Of a stretch of DNA of 6,303 nt, positions 1 through 5,846 are shown one piece after another (the stretch's first letter is position 1; the number at the start of each line of letters is the position of its first letter). Made by a program: the position numbers and the translations under genes. The stretch is from Candidatus Thorarchaeota archaeon (lineage in GTDB: Archaea > Asgardarchaeota > Thorarchaeia > Thorarchaeales > Thorarchaeaceae). The notes beneath the pieces were generated by a model, which made no database searches, was not told the origin of the DNA, and saw only the letters and a program-made list of their open reading frames with translations. Location of the stretch: positions 1,330,455-1,336,757 of the forward strand of contig CP070658.1 of NCBI GenBank assembly GCA_020355105.1, in the 5' to 3' direction.

Positions 1-25
1 CTAAAAGCCTTCAGAAATGGCAGCA

Positions 26-43
26 ACCAGAGAGCTCTCTGGT
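26..43. repeat. 18-bp perfect palindrome after the radical SAM gene
   Basis: ACCAGAGAGCTCTCTGGT is identical to its reverse complement over all 18 bases. It begins five bases past the radical SAM stop codon (minus strand). With no unpaired centre it suits a dimeric protein site, or a hairpin whose central four bases form the loop. The minus strand beyond it has short T runs (TTTCTG and TTTTAG) 10-25 bases away, so a weak termination role is also possible. The gene to the left is outside the window. Confidence 0.6.
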
Positions 44-48
44 GTGTA

Positions 49-1302
49 CTAATCCATGACTACGGAAGAAATCTCATCAAGTTCCGATTCCAAGTCCTCA
101 AGAACTCCGCATGTACCTCGGTCCATTATCTCCTCGACAATCTCAACTATGTATTGCTTCAGATGCAGACGTTCGGCCAGCTGGCCTTTCTTCCTAAGTT
201 CTTCAAGATTCTCTACGCCTCGTTCGAGCCCGACGGCCAAATCGATGAACGGTTTCGTGCCACTCCAAGACTTACTAAGGTTGTATCGTCTTCTGAAGAT
301 GATATCTAGGACCACGCCTAGCACTTTGTTGTTAACCTCGTGTTCGTGAGGTGTCTTGTGACGCACTGATCTATCCGATATACCGACTCGTCTACAGATG
401 CCATGTCCACGGGTCATGACTCTTACGGGAAGATGCTCGTAGATTGGATGGCCATATGGATGGTCATCTTGGTAGATCCTCTGAATAAGCTCAAGCTTGT
501 CCGGATATCTTCGCTTGATTACGTTGAGGAAGTAGTCCTTTTGTCGGCCCGGTTTCAAGGTCATTTCTCCCCAAAGGATGAACTCGGCCCTTGCCCGCTT
601 CGCCTCTTCAGCCAAGCCCTTCATGTTGTCGATGTTGTCACCGATTCCAGGAATTATCGGAGTCGCCATCACACCCCCAAACAGACCTGCTTTTCTGATC
701 TCCCTTAGAGCCTCAAATCTCTCTGATCTAGTAGATGACTTCGGCTCGAAGATCCCCTGTTCTTCCTCGTCATACAAAGTGATTGTGAAGACGACGTTGG
801 CAAAGGCCTTCTCATGAATCTCTTTGAGAAGGTCAAGGTCTCTAAGAACGAGGTCTGACTTGGTCATAATGTAGACTGGCAAACCAAAATCAAGGAGAGT
901 TTCAAGGACTCTTCTAGTGATCTGGTACTTCTCCTCGGCAGGCTGGTACGCATCACTCACCCCTCCACTCACTGCGATTACCTCTTTTCGAGGCACTTTC
1001 TGCGCCAACCTCTTGGCGTCATCTTCGTCCAGAAAAGCCCAGAGAGTTTCAGTTTCGAGCTGGGTCTGAGAAGTATGGCCTGCCTTCCTTAGTTCTTTAC
1101 GAAGTATTTCCGGTGCGTTCTCTTTCACGCGGATGTGAGTCAAGAAGTTGTCAACATGGTAGCCTTCGGCCATACCATCACAATACACACACGCATGTTC
1201 GCAACCTCGATACGAGTTCATATGACGGTTATAGTGGAACCAGCTCTCCGCCTCCGCTGTCTTCGAGAGCAGCGATTTTGCCTTCACACACTCGTATCTC
1301 AT
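49..1302 (-). CDS. SPL-family radical SAM protein, substrate unknown
   Basis: This is a 417-residue cytosolic radical SAM enzyme of the spore-photoproduct-lyase-like (SPL/Rv2578c) group. The iron-sulfur cluster motif CX3CX2C is visible as C34, C38 and C41 within YRGCEHACVYC. It is followed by family signatures: VKENAPEILRKEL (about 59-71), SGGVSDAYQPAEEKYQITR (112-130), MTKSDLVLRDLDLL (146-159), and TPIIPGIGDN (214-223), a likely late barrel strand. A further conserved-looking stretch, RGHGICRRVGISDRSVRHK (298-316), contains C303. Known family members are expected to cleave SAM to a 5'-deoxyadenosyl radical, but the substrate of this branch is unknown. It is not a credible DNA photoproduct lyase on this evidence. 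The ATG start is supported by GAGGT six bases upstream (1309-1313). The gene follows the adenosyltransferase gene by 23 bp and is probably in the same transcript. Length and motifs look intact. I am confident of the superfamily but not of the function. Confidence 0.9.
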   Translation of the reverse strand: MRYECVKAKSLLSKTAEAESWFHYNRHMNSYRGCEHACVYCDGMAEGYHVDNFLTHIRVKENAPEILRKELRKAGHTSQTQLETETLWAFLDEDDAKRLAQKVPRKEVIAVSGGVSDAYQPAEEKYQITRRVLETLLDFGLPVYIMTKSDLVLRDLDLLKEIHEKAFANVVFTITLYDEEEQGIFEPKSSTRSERFEALREIRKAGLFGGVMATPIIPGIGDNIDNMKGLAEEAKRARAEFILWGEMTLKPGRQKDYFLNVIKRRYPDKLELIQRIYQDDHPYGHPIYEHLPVRVMTRGHGICRRVGISDRSVRHKTPHEHEVNNKVLGVVLDIIFRRRYNLSKSWSGTKPFIDLAVGLERGVENLEELRKKGQLAERLHLKQYIVEIVEEIMDRGTCGVLEDLESELDEISSVVMD

Positions 1303-1308
1303 CTTTAA

Positions 1309-1313
1309 ACCTC
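1309..1313 (-). promoter_or_regulatory. Ribosome-binding site of the radical SAM gene
   Basis: GAGGT on the minus strand ends six bases before the ATG at 1302 and matches the 16S rRNA 3'-end complement. It lies inside the 23-bp gap after the adenosyltransferase stop. Confidence 0.6.
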
Positions 1314-1325
1314 GGGGAAGAGTTT

Positions 1326-1922
1326 CTATCTTGGTTTCTTGACTTGTTTCTTTACTCCGTTTCTAGAGATGAGATGTTCACCATCTCCACTCTCAAGATT
1401 CATGTGTCTTGCCATCACAAACAGGAGGTCAGAGAGCCTGTCTAGGTATCGAAGGATTTCTTGATTGATTGGGTAGTGTCGAGATAACGTCAAGACACGC
1501 CGCTCTGCTCTTCGACATACTGTTCTTGCCTGATGAAGAAAGGCCGCTCCAGTTTGGCCGCCTGGAATCACAAAGCTTGATAGGAGCGGCAACTCGTCTG
1601 AGAGTTCATCAGCTACACGCTCTAGGCTAGACACATCATCAGGGGCTACTTTTCGCAGTTTGCTACCCAACTCGTTTGTCGCAGTCTTCTCTTGACCACC
1701 GATGGCAAGTTCAGCTGCAACAAGAAACAATAGCTCCTGAATTGAGTGAATGTGACCGGATATTCTCTCTGGAACATAGGTCTTGGCCAGACCAAGTACG
1801 GCAATCAACTCATCAACGGTCCCGTAGGCCTCAACACGAGGATCATCCTTCCCGACCCTTTCACCGGACAGAAGGTCTGTTTCACCCTGGTCCCCCTTTC
1901 GAGTATAGATTCTCTTGGTCAT
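1326..1922 (-). CDS. pduO: PduO-type cob(I)alamin adenosyltransferase
   Basis: This 198-residue protein transfers the adenosyl group of ATP to cob(I)alamin, giving adenosylcobalamin, the last step in making the coenzyme form of B12. The N-terminal ATP-binding motif TRKGDQG is at residues 7-13, followed by VEAYGTVDELIAVLG (30-44), which is typical of the family. The helical core carries FVIPGG (117-122), the arginine-rich RTVCRRAERR (133-142) and YLDRLSDLLFVMAR (159-172). All expected blocks are present at normal length. The only extra is a short basic tail (VKKQVKKPR). PduO enzymes act as cytosolic trimers. The ATG is preceded by GAGGAG (1933-1938) with a 10-base spacer, and an in-frame stop just upstream rules out a longer form. 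The radical SAM gene follows 23 bp later. The importer permease ends 132 bp upstream, so read-through from the importer operon is possible but not shown. No B12 biosynthesis gene is in the window, so B12 could be made or salvaged. Confidence 0.95.
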   Translation of the reverse strand: MTKRIYTRKGDQGETDLLSGERVGKDDPRVEAYGTVDELIAVLGLAKTYVPERISGHIHSIQELLFLVAAELAIGGQEKTATNELGSKLRKVAPDDVSSLERVADELSDELPLLSSFVIPGGQTGAAFLHQARTVCRRAERRVLTLSRHYPINQEILRYLDRLSDLLFVMARHMNLESGDGEHLISRNGVKKQVKKPR

Positions 1923-1932
1923 CCGTCATCAT

Positions 1933-1938
1933 CTCCTC
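1933..1938 (-). promoter_or_regulatory. Ribosome-binding site of the adenosyltransferase gene
   Basis: GAGGAG on the minus strand ends ten bases before the ATG at 1922. Two nearer ATGs in the spacer are in another frame and do not give the conserved N-terminus. Confidence 0.6.
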
Positions 1939-1990
1939 ACATTTGGGAGGCAGGACATTGGTCGATGAGATGCATGACCTGTTAACGCTG

Positions 1991-2013
1991 CCGGTGGCCA
2001 GAGCAACCACTGG
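1991..2013 (-). other. Stem-loop between the permease and adenosyltransferase genes
   Basis: On the minus strand CCAGTGG and CCACCGG can pair as a 7-bp stem (one G-T pair) around a nine-base loop. It sits in the 132-bp gap between the permease stop and the adenosyltransferase start. No T-run follows, so it is not a textbook terminator. It could be a processing or attenuation element, or chance. No TATA-like box stands out in this gap. Confidence 0.3.
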
Positions 2014-2054
2014 ATGCTTCGACGATAGCTTCTTGGCGAACACACATGATACGG

Positions 2055-2996
2055 CTAGTCTTCATGAGTGTGTGAGTGTTCTGGAGCTGGCTCGTGGAGG
2101 ATTTCTTCGAGAGCAGGTCGAAGCAGCTGCTCCAGCTCCTCATCGACGTGAACTCGATCACGCATCTTCTTGATCTGAAGTGCGATAACATAGGATAGCG
2201 CGGCAAGGATGCCAGCTATTGCACTTGGAGATGCTCTAATTGACAGTGAGATGGCAATCCCAGCCAATTGCGAGATGACTGCAATCACGAAGACTGCAAT
2301 CATCACTCCGCGAACAGAGCCAAGCAACTCATTCGATGCGGCCGCTGGAGCGACGAGAATCGCATAGACCAAGATTGCCCCAACAGCCTTCGTTGCCAGC
2401 GCTATCGCCAACGCCGAAGTAATCAGCATGAGATAGTGATAGGCACGAGCGTTCAGTCCTTGAGCTGTTGACCCCTCCATGTCAACGCTCACGTATACAA
2501 ACTCCTTGTTGAAGAGGATAGCAGCAATCAGGAGAAGTATTGCAGTACCCGTCAGCATGACGATGTCAAGATTGTTGAGCAACAGCAAATCGCCGACAAG
2601 GTATCCCCAGATGCTAGGAACCTCCACAGGGGGGATGTAGTACATAAGGAACACAGCCAGACTCATGGATAAAGCGAAGGATACTCCCACAGCAACCTCC
2701 ATCTTCTCACCGATGCCGGTTTCGCCTGCATAGCCAGTGACAAGGGCAACGAACACGCTAAAGACAAGGGCACCGAGCATGGGGTCAAACCATGGAGCAA
2801 TGTTAGAAGCTTGAAGGAATAGGCCCAGAGCCGCTCCGCCCAGAGCAGCATGTGCAACGCCTGATGTCATGAAAGATAGGCCTCGGAACACAAGAAAGCT
2901 CCCACTAGTTGATGCAACAATCGCAATCATCAGCACTCCGACAAGAGCTCTTAGTAGAAACGGACTCTCAAGTATCATCAAGAATATGTCAATCAT
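2055..2996 (-). CDS. znuB: Metal ABC transporter permease, ABC-3 (ZnuB/MntB/TroC) family, with His-rich tail
   Basis: This 313-residue polytopic membrane protein forms the channel of a cluster-9 metal importer, moving Zn2+ or Mn2+ inward. Eight to nine hydrophobic segments are visible (about 13-33, 48-65, 71-90, 102-121, 144-163, 188-220 as a long or double segment, 228-252 and 256-275). The family motif RGLSFMTSGVAHAALGGAA starts at residue 38. The cytoplasmic coupling region, VDMEGSTAQGL (171-181), contacts the ATPase in known members. The C-terminus after the last helix is unusual: an acidic helical stretch (284-300) followed by EHSHTHED, giving H301, H307, H309 and H311, a likely metal-binding tail. 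I chose the ATG at 2996 over a TTG at 3005 because AGGAG (3006-3010) sits nine bases before the ATG but directly abuts the TTG. The frame overlaps the ATPase stop by 8 bp, which suggests translational coupling. The transported metal cannot be read from the sequence. Confidence 0.93.
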   Translation of the reverse strand: MIDIFLMILESPFLLRALVGVLMIAIVASTSGSFLVFRGLSFMTSGVAHAALGGAALGLFLQASNIAPWFDPMLGALVFSVFVALVTGYAGETGIGEKMEVAVGVSFALSMSLAVFLMYYIPPVEVPSIWGYLVGDLLLLNNLDIVMLTGTAILLLIAAILFNKEFVYVSVDMEGSTAQGLNARAYHYLMLITSALAIALATKAVGAILVYAILVAPAAASNELLGSVRGVMIAVFVIAVISQLAGIAISLSIRASPSAIAGILAALSYVIALQIKKMRDRVHVDEELEQLLRPALEEILHEPAPEHSHTHED

Positions 2997-3792
2997 GGCG
3001 ATCAACTCCTGAATCTCGAGTCACGCAATATCGGTGTCCAGAATGCTCCACTATCTTTGCCGTAGGTCCATACAGCTCCCTCACCAAACCAGGATCCATA
3101 ACATCGCATGGCGCGCCAACTCCTACGACTGTGTTCTTGAGCATCAGTACGTCACGTACCAGTGTGTGAATCGGGTTCAAGTCATGAGTTACCATAATGA
3201 TACTCACATCGTTCTCACTATGATAGACCCCCAATGCATCAACAATCAGATTTTGGCTGTCTGCGTCCGTTCCGGCCAAAGGCTCATCTAGCATCAAGAT
3301 AGGCCCTTCTCCAGCCAGAGCACGCGCTACGAGTACTCTTTGCCGTTGGCCGCCTGAGAGTTCAGGAAAGGGTCGTTCCCAAAACTCTTCCATGGCGACT
3401 TGCCGGAGGGCGCTCTTGGCAGCAGCCTTGTCATTCTCTGAGGCCACTCTTGGAGGAGGCTTCTTGACTAGTCGCCCCATCAGCACGATGTCCTTCACTT
3501 TCATTGGCACATTGAGTTCTATTCGGTCTCGTTGAGGAACATAGCGGACCAGTCTTCGGATCTGTGACTGGTTCTTGACAGAGTCTAGTCCTAGGAGACC
3601 CACACTTCCTCTGAGCGGCTTGAGGAGTCCGAGTGCTGTCTTAACAAGGGTGCTCTTCCCAGAACCATTGGGCCCGATTATGGCCATAAACGAGGGAAAG
3701 CCCACTTCAAATGTCACATGATGTAGAGCAATCTCGCCATTTGGATATCTAACAGCTAGGTCTTGTGCGCTTATCAGGGACTCAGTAGCCAT
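2989..3792 (-). CDS. znuC: Metal ABC transporter ATP-binding protein (ZnuC/MntA family)
   Basis: This 267-residue cytoplasmic ATPase powers the adjacent permease. All catalytic motifs are intact: Walker A GPNGSGKST (40-48), the Q-loop glutamine in YVPQR (Q87), signature LSGGQ (145-149), Walker B ILMLDEP (165-171) with its catalytic glutamate, a D-loop variant AGTD (173-176), and the switch histidine in VTHD (H203). The stretch RYVPQRDRIELNVPMKVKD is typical of cluster-9 (zinc/manganese) ATPases and argues against unrelated ABC classes. The C-terminus (IVEHSGHRYC) has two histidines and a cysteine of unknown meaning. The ATG start has AGAAGGA upstream, with a spacer of about 10 bases and a palindrome across it. 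The gene is first in a two-gene operon with the permease and is divergent from the binding-protein gene, so the divergent spacer probably controls both directions. Confidence 0.94.
   Translation of the reverse strand: MATESLISAQDLAVRYPNGEIALHHVTFEVGFPSFMAIIGPNGSGKSTLVKTALGLLKPLRGSVGLLGLDSVKNQSQIRRLVRYVPQRDRIELNVPMKVKDIVLMGRLVKKPPPRVASENDKAAAKSALRQVAMEEFWERPFPELSGGQRQRVLVARALAGEGPILMLDEPLAGTDADSQNLIVDALGVYHSENDVSIIMVTHDLNPIHTLVRDVLMLKNTVVGVGAPCDVMDPGLVRELYGPTAKIVEHSGHRYCVTRDSGVDRHD
3006..3010 (-). promoter_or_regulatory. Ribosome-binding site that decides the permease start
   Basis: AGGAG on the minus strand lies nine bases before the ATG at 2996, but directly touches the upstream TTG at 3005. 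This favours the ATG start and an 8-bp overlap with the ATPase gene. Confidence 0.65.
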
Positions 3793-3806
3793 CTCATATA
3801 CGTCCT

Positions 3807-3818
3807 TCTGAGCTCAGA
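3807..3818. promoter_or_regulatory. 12-bp palindrome over the ATPase ribosome-binding site, possible operator
   Basis: TCTGAGCTCAGA is a perfect palindrome 14 bases upstream of the ATPase start codon. It overlaps the likely AGAAGGA ribosome-binding site (3803-3809). It lies in the divergent spacer of the metal-uptake genes, where a metal-dependent repressor (for example of the DtxR/MntR or Fur type) would be expected to bind. The binding role is an inference. Confidence 0.4.
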
Positions 3819-3857
3819 GTGGCTCTTGCCACACCAGATTTGAGCTTGATGAGGAAG

Positions 3858-3866
3858 AATAATAAT
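3858..3866. promoter_or_regulatory. AT-rich element in the divergent spacer, possible TATA region
   Basis: AATAATAAT is the only strongly AT-rich stretch between the two divergent metal-uptake transcripts. Taken as a TATA-type element it would start the ATPase transcript near 3835, leaving a leader of about 43 bases that contains the 3807-3818 palindrome. It could start the binding-protein transcript near 3890. It is not a strong consensus match. Confidence 0.35.
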
Positions 3867-3924
3867 CTACGGTTGAGTCGTTTAGCATGCCCCGAAACGA
3901 CCGGAAGCGGATGGGCGCCCTCAG

Positions 3925-3931
3925 AAGGTGA
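3925..3931 (+). promoter_or_regulatory. Ribosome-binding site that decides the binding-protein start
   Basis: AAGGTGA contains AGGTGA, a six-base match to the 16S rRNA 3'-end complement, four bases before the ATG at 3936. With the signal peptide that begins there, it fixes the start over the GTG at 3819 and the ATG at 3849. Confidence 0.65.
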
Positions 3932-3935
3932 ATGG

Positions 3936-5003
3936 ATGAAACGAGGTGCCTGCACGGTCTTGCTACTACTGTGTGCAATGTCCTTTGCAGTGGCAATCCC
4001 CTTCACTACAGCGCAAGTTACTCCCTCAGTCAAAGTCGCTGCATCGATTGAACCCCTAGCCGGCTTGGCCGGGGAAGTGGGGGGCACTCACGTTCTGACT
4101 TCTGTGCTGCTGCCCGAGGGAATTGAACCTCACGCCGCCAGTCTACCTCCACAAGCGGTGACCGATGCCGAAGACGCTGACTTGCTTGTCCTAACCGGCC
4201 ACTTTCCATGGGAGCAGGATCTTGTTTCGCAAGTGAGCACTCCATACGTAACATTGGAAGACGTGTCCGCTTTAGAGAACTATGAAGACTATGGTGCAAG
4301 ATTGTCTGACATGCCTGGTGCCCATGATGAGGGAGAGGCCATGGTGGCAGCACAGCACGAACATGAAGAGAACCCTCATGGATGGTGGCTACTACCTACA
4401 AATGCTCTGGCAATTGCTAATGCCACACGTGCGGCATTGACGATCCTCAATTCCTCCCTCTCTCCCTTCTGGGAGGCAAACTTCGATACGTTCTACTCAG
4501 ATGTAGAGGCGTTGCTGCAGCTTGTCAACAATGCAGACGCAGCTTCTCGCTTTTCATCCATGACCGCTGTTGTCGTATCACCTGCTGAGGCATACATTGC
4601 AGAGGCTTTTGGAATTCAGGTGGAAGCAGTACTACAGGTTGATGAAGTGTTGGTATCTGGAGCAGAGCTACTGGAGATTCAAGCTTCAATTAGGAATGGA
4701 ACCATCAATCTGATAATAGGTTCTGATGTTGCACGCCTGCAGGCAGGAGGAGAGTATGCGGTTCAGCTTTCAGAGGACTATGATTTGCCGCTAGTGTGGT
4801 GTCGAGCCGTCTTCTTCGAGGGTCTGGCAGACTACATCGCAGTCATGACCTACAATCTTGGTTCGCTTACATCAGGGATGGATGGTGGCATTGGACCCGG
4901 AGGTGGTCCCGTGAACCTTGCCCTGATAGGACTGGCTGGTGTATTTGGACTGGTCGCCGTGCTAGAGGCCATAATCTTGGTGCGCAGAGCCCAGAACGAA
5001 TAG
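3936..5003 (+). CDS. Membrane-anchored metal-binding protein of the ABC importer (ZnuA/TroA family), variant metal site
   Basis: This 355-residue extracytoplasmic solute-binding protein captures the metal for the divergent permease and ATPase. It has a signal peptide (positive KR, hydrophobic core 7-20, likely cut near AQ at 26-27). The ZnuA-like lobe starts VKVAASIEPLAGLAGEVGG (32-50). The first family ligand is H66 in EGIEPHAASLPP and the second is H148 in ENPHGWWLLPTNA. A His/Glu-rich loop lies before H148 (H130, H141, H143). Where the family has its third histidine (normally before a Y-containing helix), this protein reads VVVSPAEAYIAEAFG, so S215 seems to replace it. H89 in TGHFPWEQ and E295 in VFFEGLADY are possible substitutes. 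A Gly-rich linker (311-324) leads to a C-terminal membrane helix (326-348) ending in VRRAQNE. The ATG is supported by AAGGTGA (3925-3931) with a four-base spacer and by the signal peptide. A longer GTG-initiated frame from 3819 adds unlikely residues before the signal. Zinc or manganese is the expected cargo. Confidence 0.9.
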   Translation: MKRGACTVLLLLCAMSFAVAIPFTTAQVTPSVKVAASIEPLAGLAGEVGGTHVLTSVLLPEGIEPHAASLPPQAVTDAEDADLLVLTGHFPWEQDLVSQVSTPYVTLEDVSALENYEDYGARLSDMPGAHDEGEAMVAAQHEHEENPHGWWLLPTNALAIANATRAALTILNSSLSPFWEANFDTFYSDVEALLQLVNNADAASRFSSMTAVVVSPAEAYIAEAFGIQVEAVLQVDEVLVSGAELLEIQASIRNGTINLIIGSDVARLQAGGEYAVQLSEDYDLPLVWCRAVFFEGLADYIAVMTYNLGSLTSGMDGGIGPGGGPVNLALIGLAGVFGLVAVLEAIILVRRAQNE

Positions 5004-5030
5004 GCGCAGCCCAAGCCAATAGGCATCGAC

Positions 5031-5759
5031 CTAACGCGACGCCTTCTTTGCCGATTGTATCCAACTCTTGACCTTGTCTATAGTGAATTCATACCCGGCC
5101 GGGACGCGGACGTCCTCCGATTCCACGGCCTTCTGTATTTTCCGCAGGATGTCTCCGGCATCGGCACTCGCTAGGGCGTTCACGTTCTCGATACCTGTGG
5201 CGAAGACAATGGCTTCTGCATCCTCCTCGGATATCCCATCCAGCCATGCAAAGCGGGCCATGGCAATCCAGCCGTGAGCGGTTCTCTCTGATACGTCTGC
5301 AACCTCAGCAACTCGGCCGGCAGGAGTCCCAATGAGATCCTCGACTGAATCAATTCCGGCACCTCGCAGGTCACCACCATACACCTCTCCAATCCCTTCA
5401 ATGGTTTCGATTGGTAACTCGCTTAGTTGCACGGCCGGTTTGACAACCTCCGGAGTGTGTACCTCTCTGTCTTCATCCGGAGGTTCCGGAACCTCGTCAA
5501 TCTTGGGCCGCGGTACCGGCTCAGGCTTTGCCCTTGGCTTGGCAGCAGGCTTCTTCTTGGGCTTCCGAGGTTCTGCACCCTCACCCTCGAAACCATACAG
5601 CAGATACGACACGAAAGCGAGCACTGCGATTGCTGCTCCCAGAATCGTTGTGCCCAAAGAAACATCGACTGTTCTGATGTAGGCGGCAATCGCGATGAGA
5701 ATCAGAGAGAGTATGATTAACCCGTAGAGTCTGTTCCCCTGCAAGAATCTAGAACTCAA
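5031..5759 (-). CDS. Membrane protein with helix-hairpin-helix (DUF4332-like) cytoplasmic region, function unknown
   Basis: This 242-residue protein has two N-terminal membrane helices (about 11-28 and 36-56). They are followed by a low-complexity linker that is first Lys/Pro/Ala-rich (64-86) and then acidic and Pro-rich (87-106). The C-terminal part holds two tandem helix-hairpin-helix units like DUF4332. The first is IEGIGEVYGGDLRGAGIDS (120-138), followed by a helix ending WIAMARFAWL. The second is LDGISEEDAEAIVFATGIEN (173-192), followed by a charged C-terminal helix. HhH units usually bind DNA backbone or mediate protein contacts, so a membrane-tethered nucleic-acid or scaffold role is possible but not shown. 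No catalytic motif is visible. The start is TTG at 5759: no ATG or GTG occurs in frame before the upstream stop (5778-5780), and GGAG (5768-5771) lies eight bases before it. It converges with the binding-protein gene with 27 bp between stops and appears to have its own promoter. Confidence 0.83.
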   Translation of the reverse strand: MSSRFLQGNRLYGLIILSLILIAIAAYIRTVDVSLGTTILGAAIAVLAFVSYLLYGFEGEGAEPRKPKKKPAAKPRAKPEPVPRPKIDEVPEPPDEDREVHTPEVVKPAVQLSELPIETIEGIGEVYGGDLRGAGIDSVEDLIGTPAGRVAEVADVSERTAHGWIAMARFAWLDGISEEDAEAIVFATGIENVNALASADAGDILRKIQKAVESEDVRVPAGYEFTIDKVKSWIQSAKKASR

Positions 5760-5767
5760 AACGCCAT

Positions 5768-5771
5768 CTCC
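5768..5771 (-). promoter_or_regulatory. Ribosome-binding site supporting the TTG start
   Basis: GGAG (within CTAGGAGATGG on the minus strand) lies eight bases before the TTG at 5759. An ATG within the same stretch (5765-5767) opens only a four-codon frame ending in TGA, so it is not the gene start. Confidence 0.6.
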
Positions 5772-5803
5772 TAGTGTTTAGCATATCCCTATTGGCTTGC
5801 TGC

Positions 5804-5811
5804 AATATAAC
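5804..5811 (-). promoter_or_regulatory. TATA-like promoter element for the HhH membrane protein gene
   Basis: GTTATATT on the minus strand, within TTGTTATATTGCAG, resembles an archaeal box A. A transcript starting about 24 bases downstream (near 5782) would carry a short leader with the ribosome-binding site. It lies in the 87-bp gap after the epimerase gene. Confidence 0.45.
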
Positions 5812-5846
5812 AAGTTCTAAAGTAATGGCTGACCAAGGAAACTCGA

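Noticed and set aside
49..1302. True spore photoproduct lyase
   Set aside because: Only the family-level motifs match. The window shows no sporulation context, and this branch (CDGMAEGY after the cluster motif) differs from what I recall of SplB.
1923..2054. Cobalamin riboswitch upstream of the adenosyltransferase gene
   Set aside because: The gap is too short for the class and no B12-box-like sequence was seen; only a small stem-loop is present.
1982..2206. Minus-strand 74-codon frame spanning the permease 3' end and the gap
   Set aside because: It overlaps the permease coding frame, has no motif, and its composition looks like a frame-shifted reading of the permease.
3819..3935. N-terminal extension of the metal-binding protein from a GTG at 3819
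   Set aside because: It adds 39 residues with no domain before a clear signal peptide, and the ribosome-binding site fits the ATG at 3936.
3963..3974. Lipoprotein signal at the cysteine of LLLLCAMS in the binding protein
   Set aside because: The residue before Cys is Leu rather than a small residue, and the Cys lies inside the hydrophobic core rather than at its end.
4999..5024. Direct repeat AATAGGC between the convergent stops
   Set aside because: Two seven-base copies are within chance expectation and there is no associated structure.
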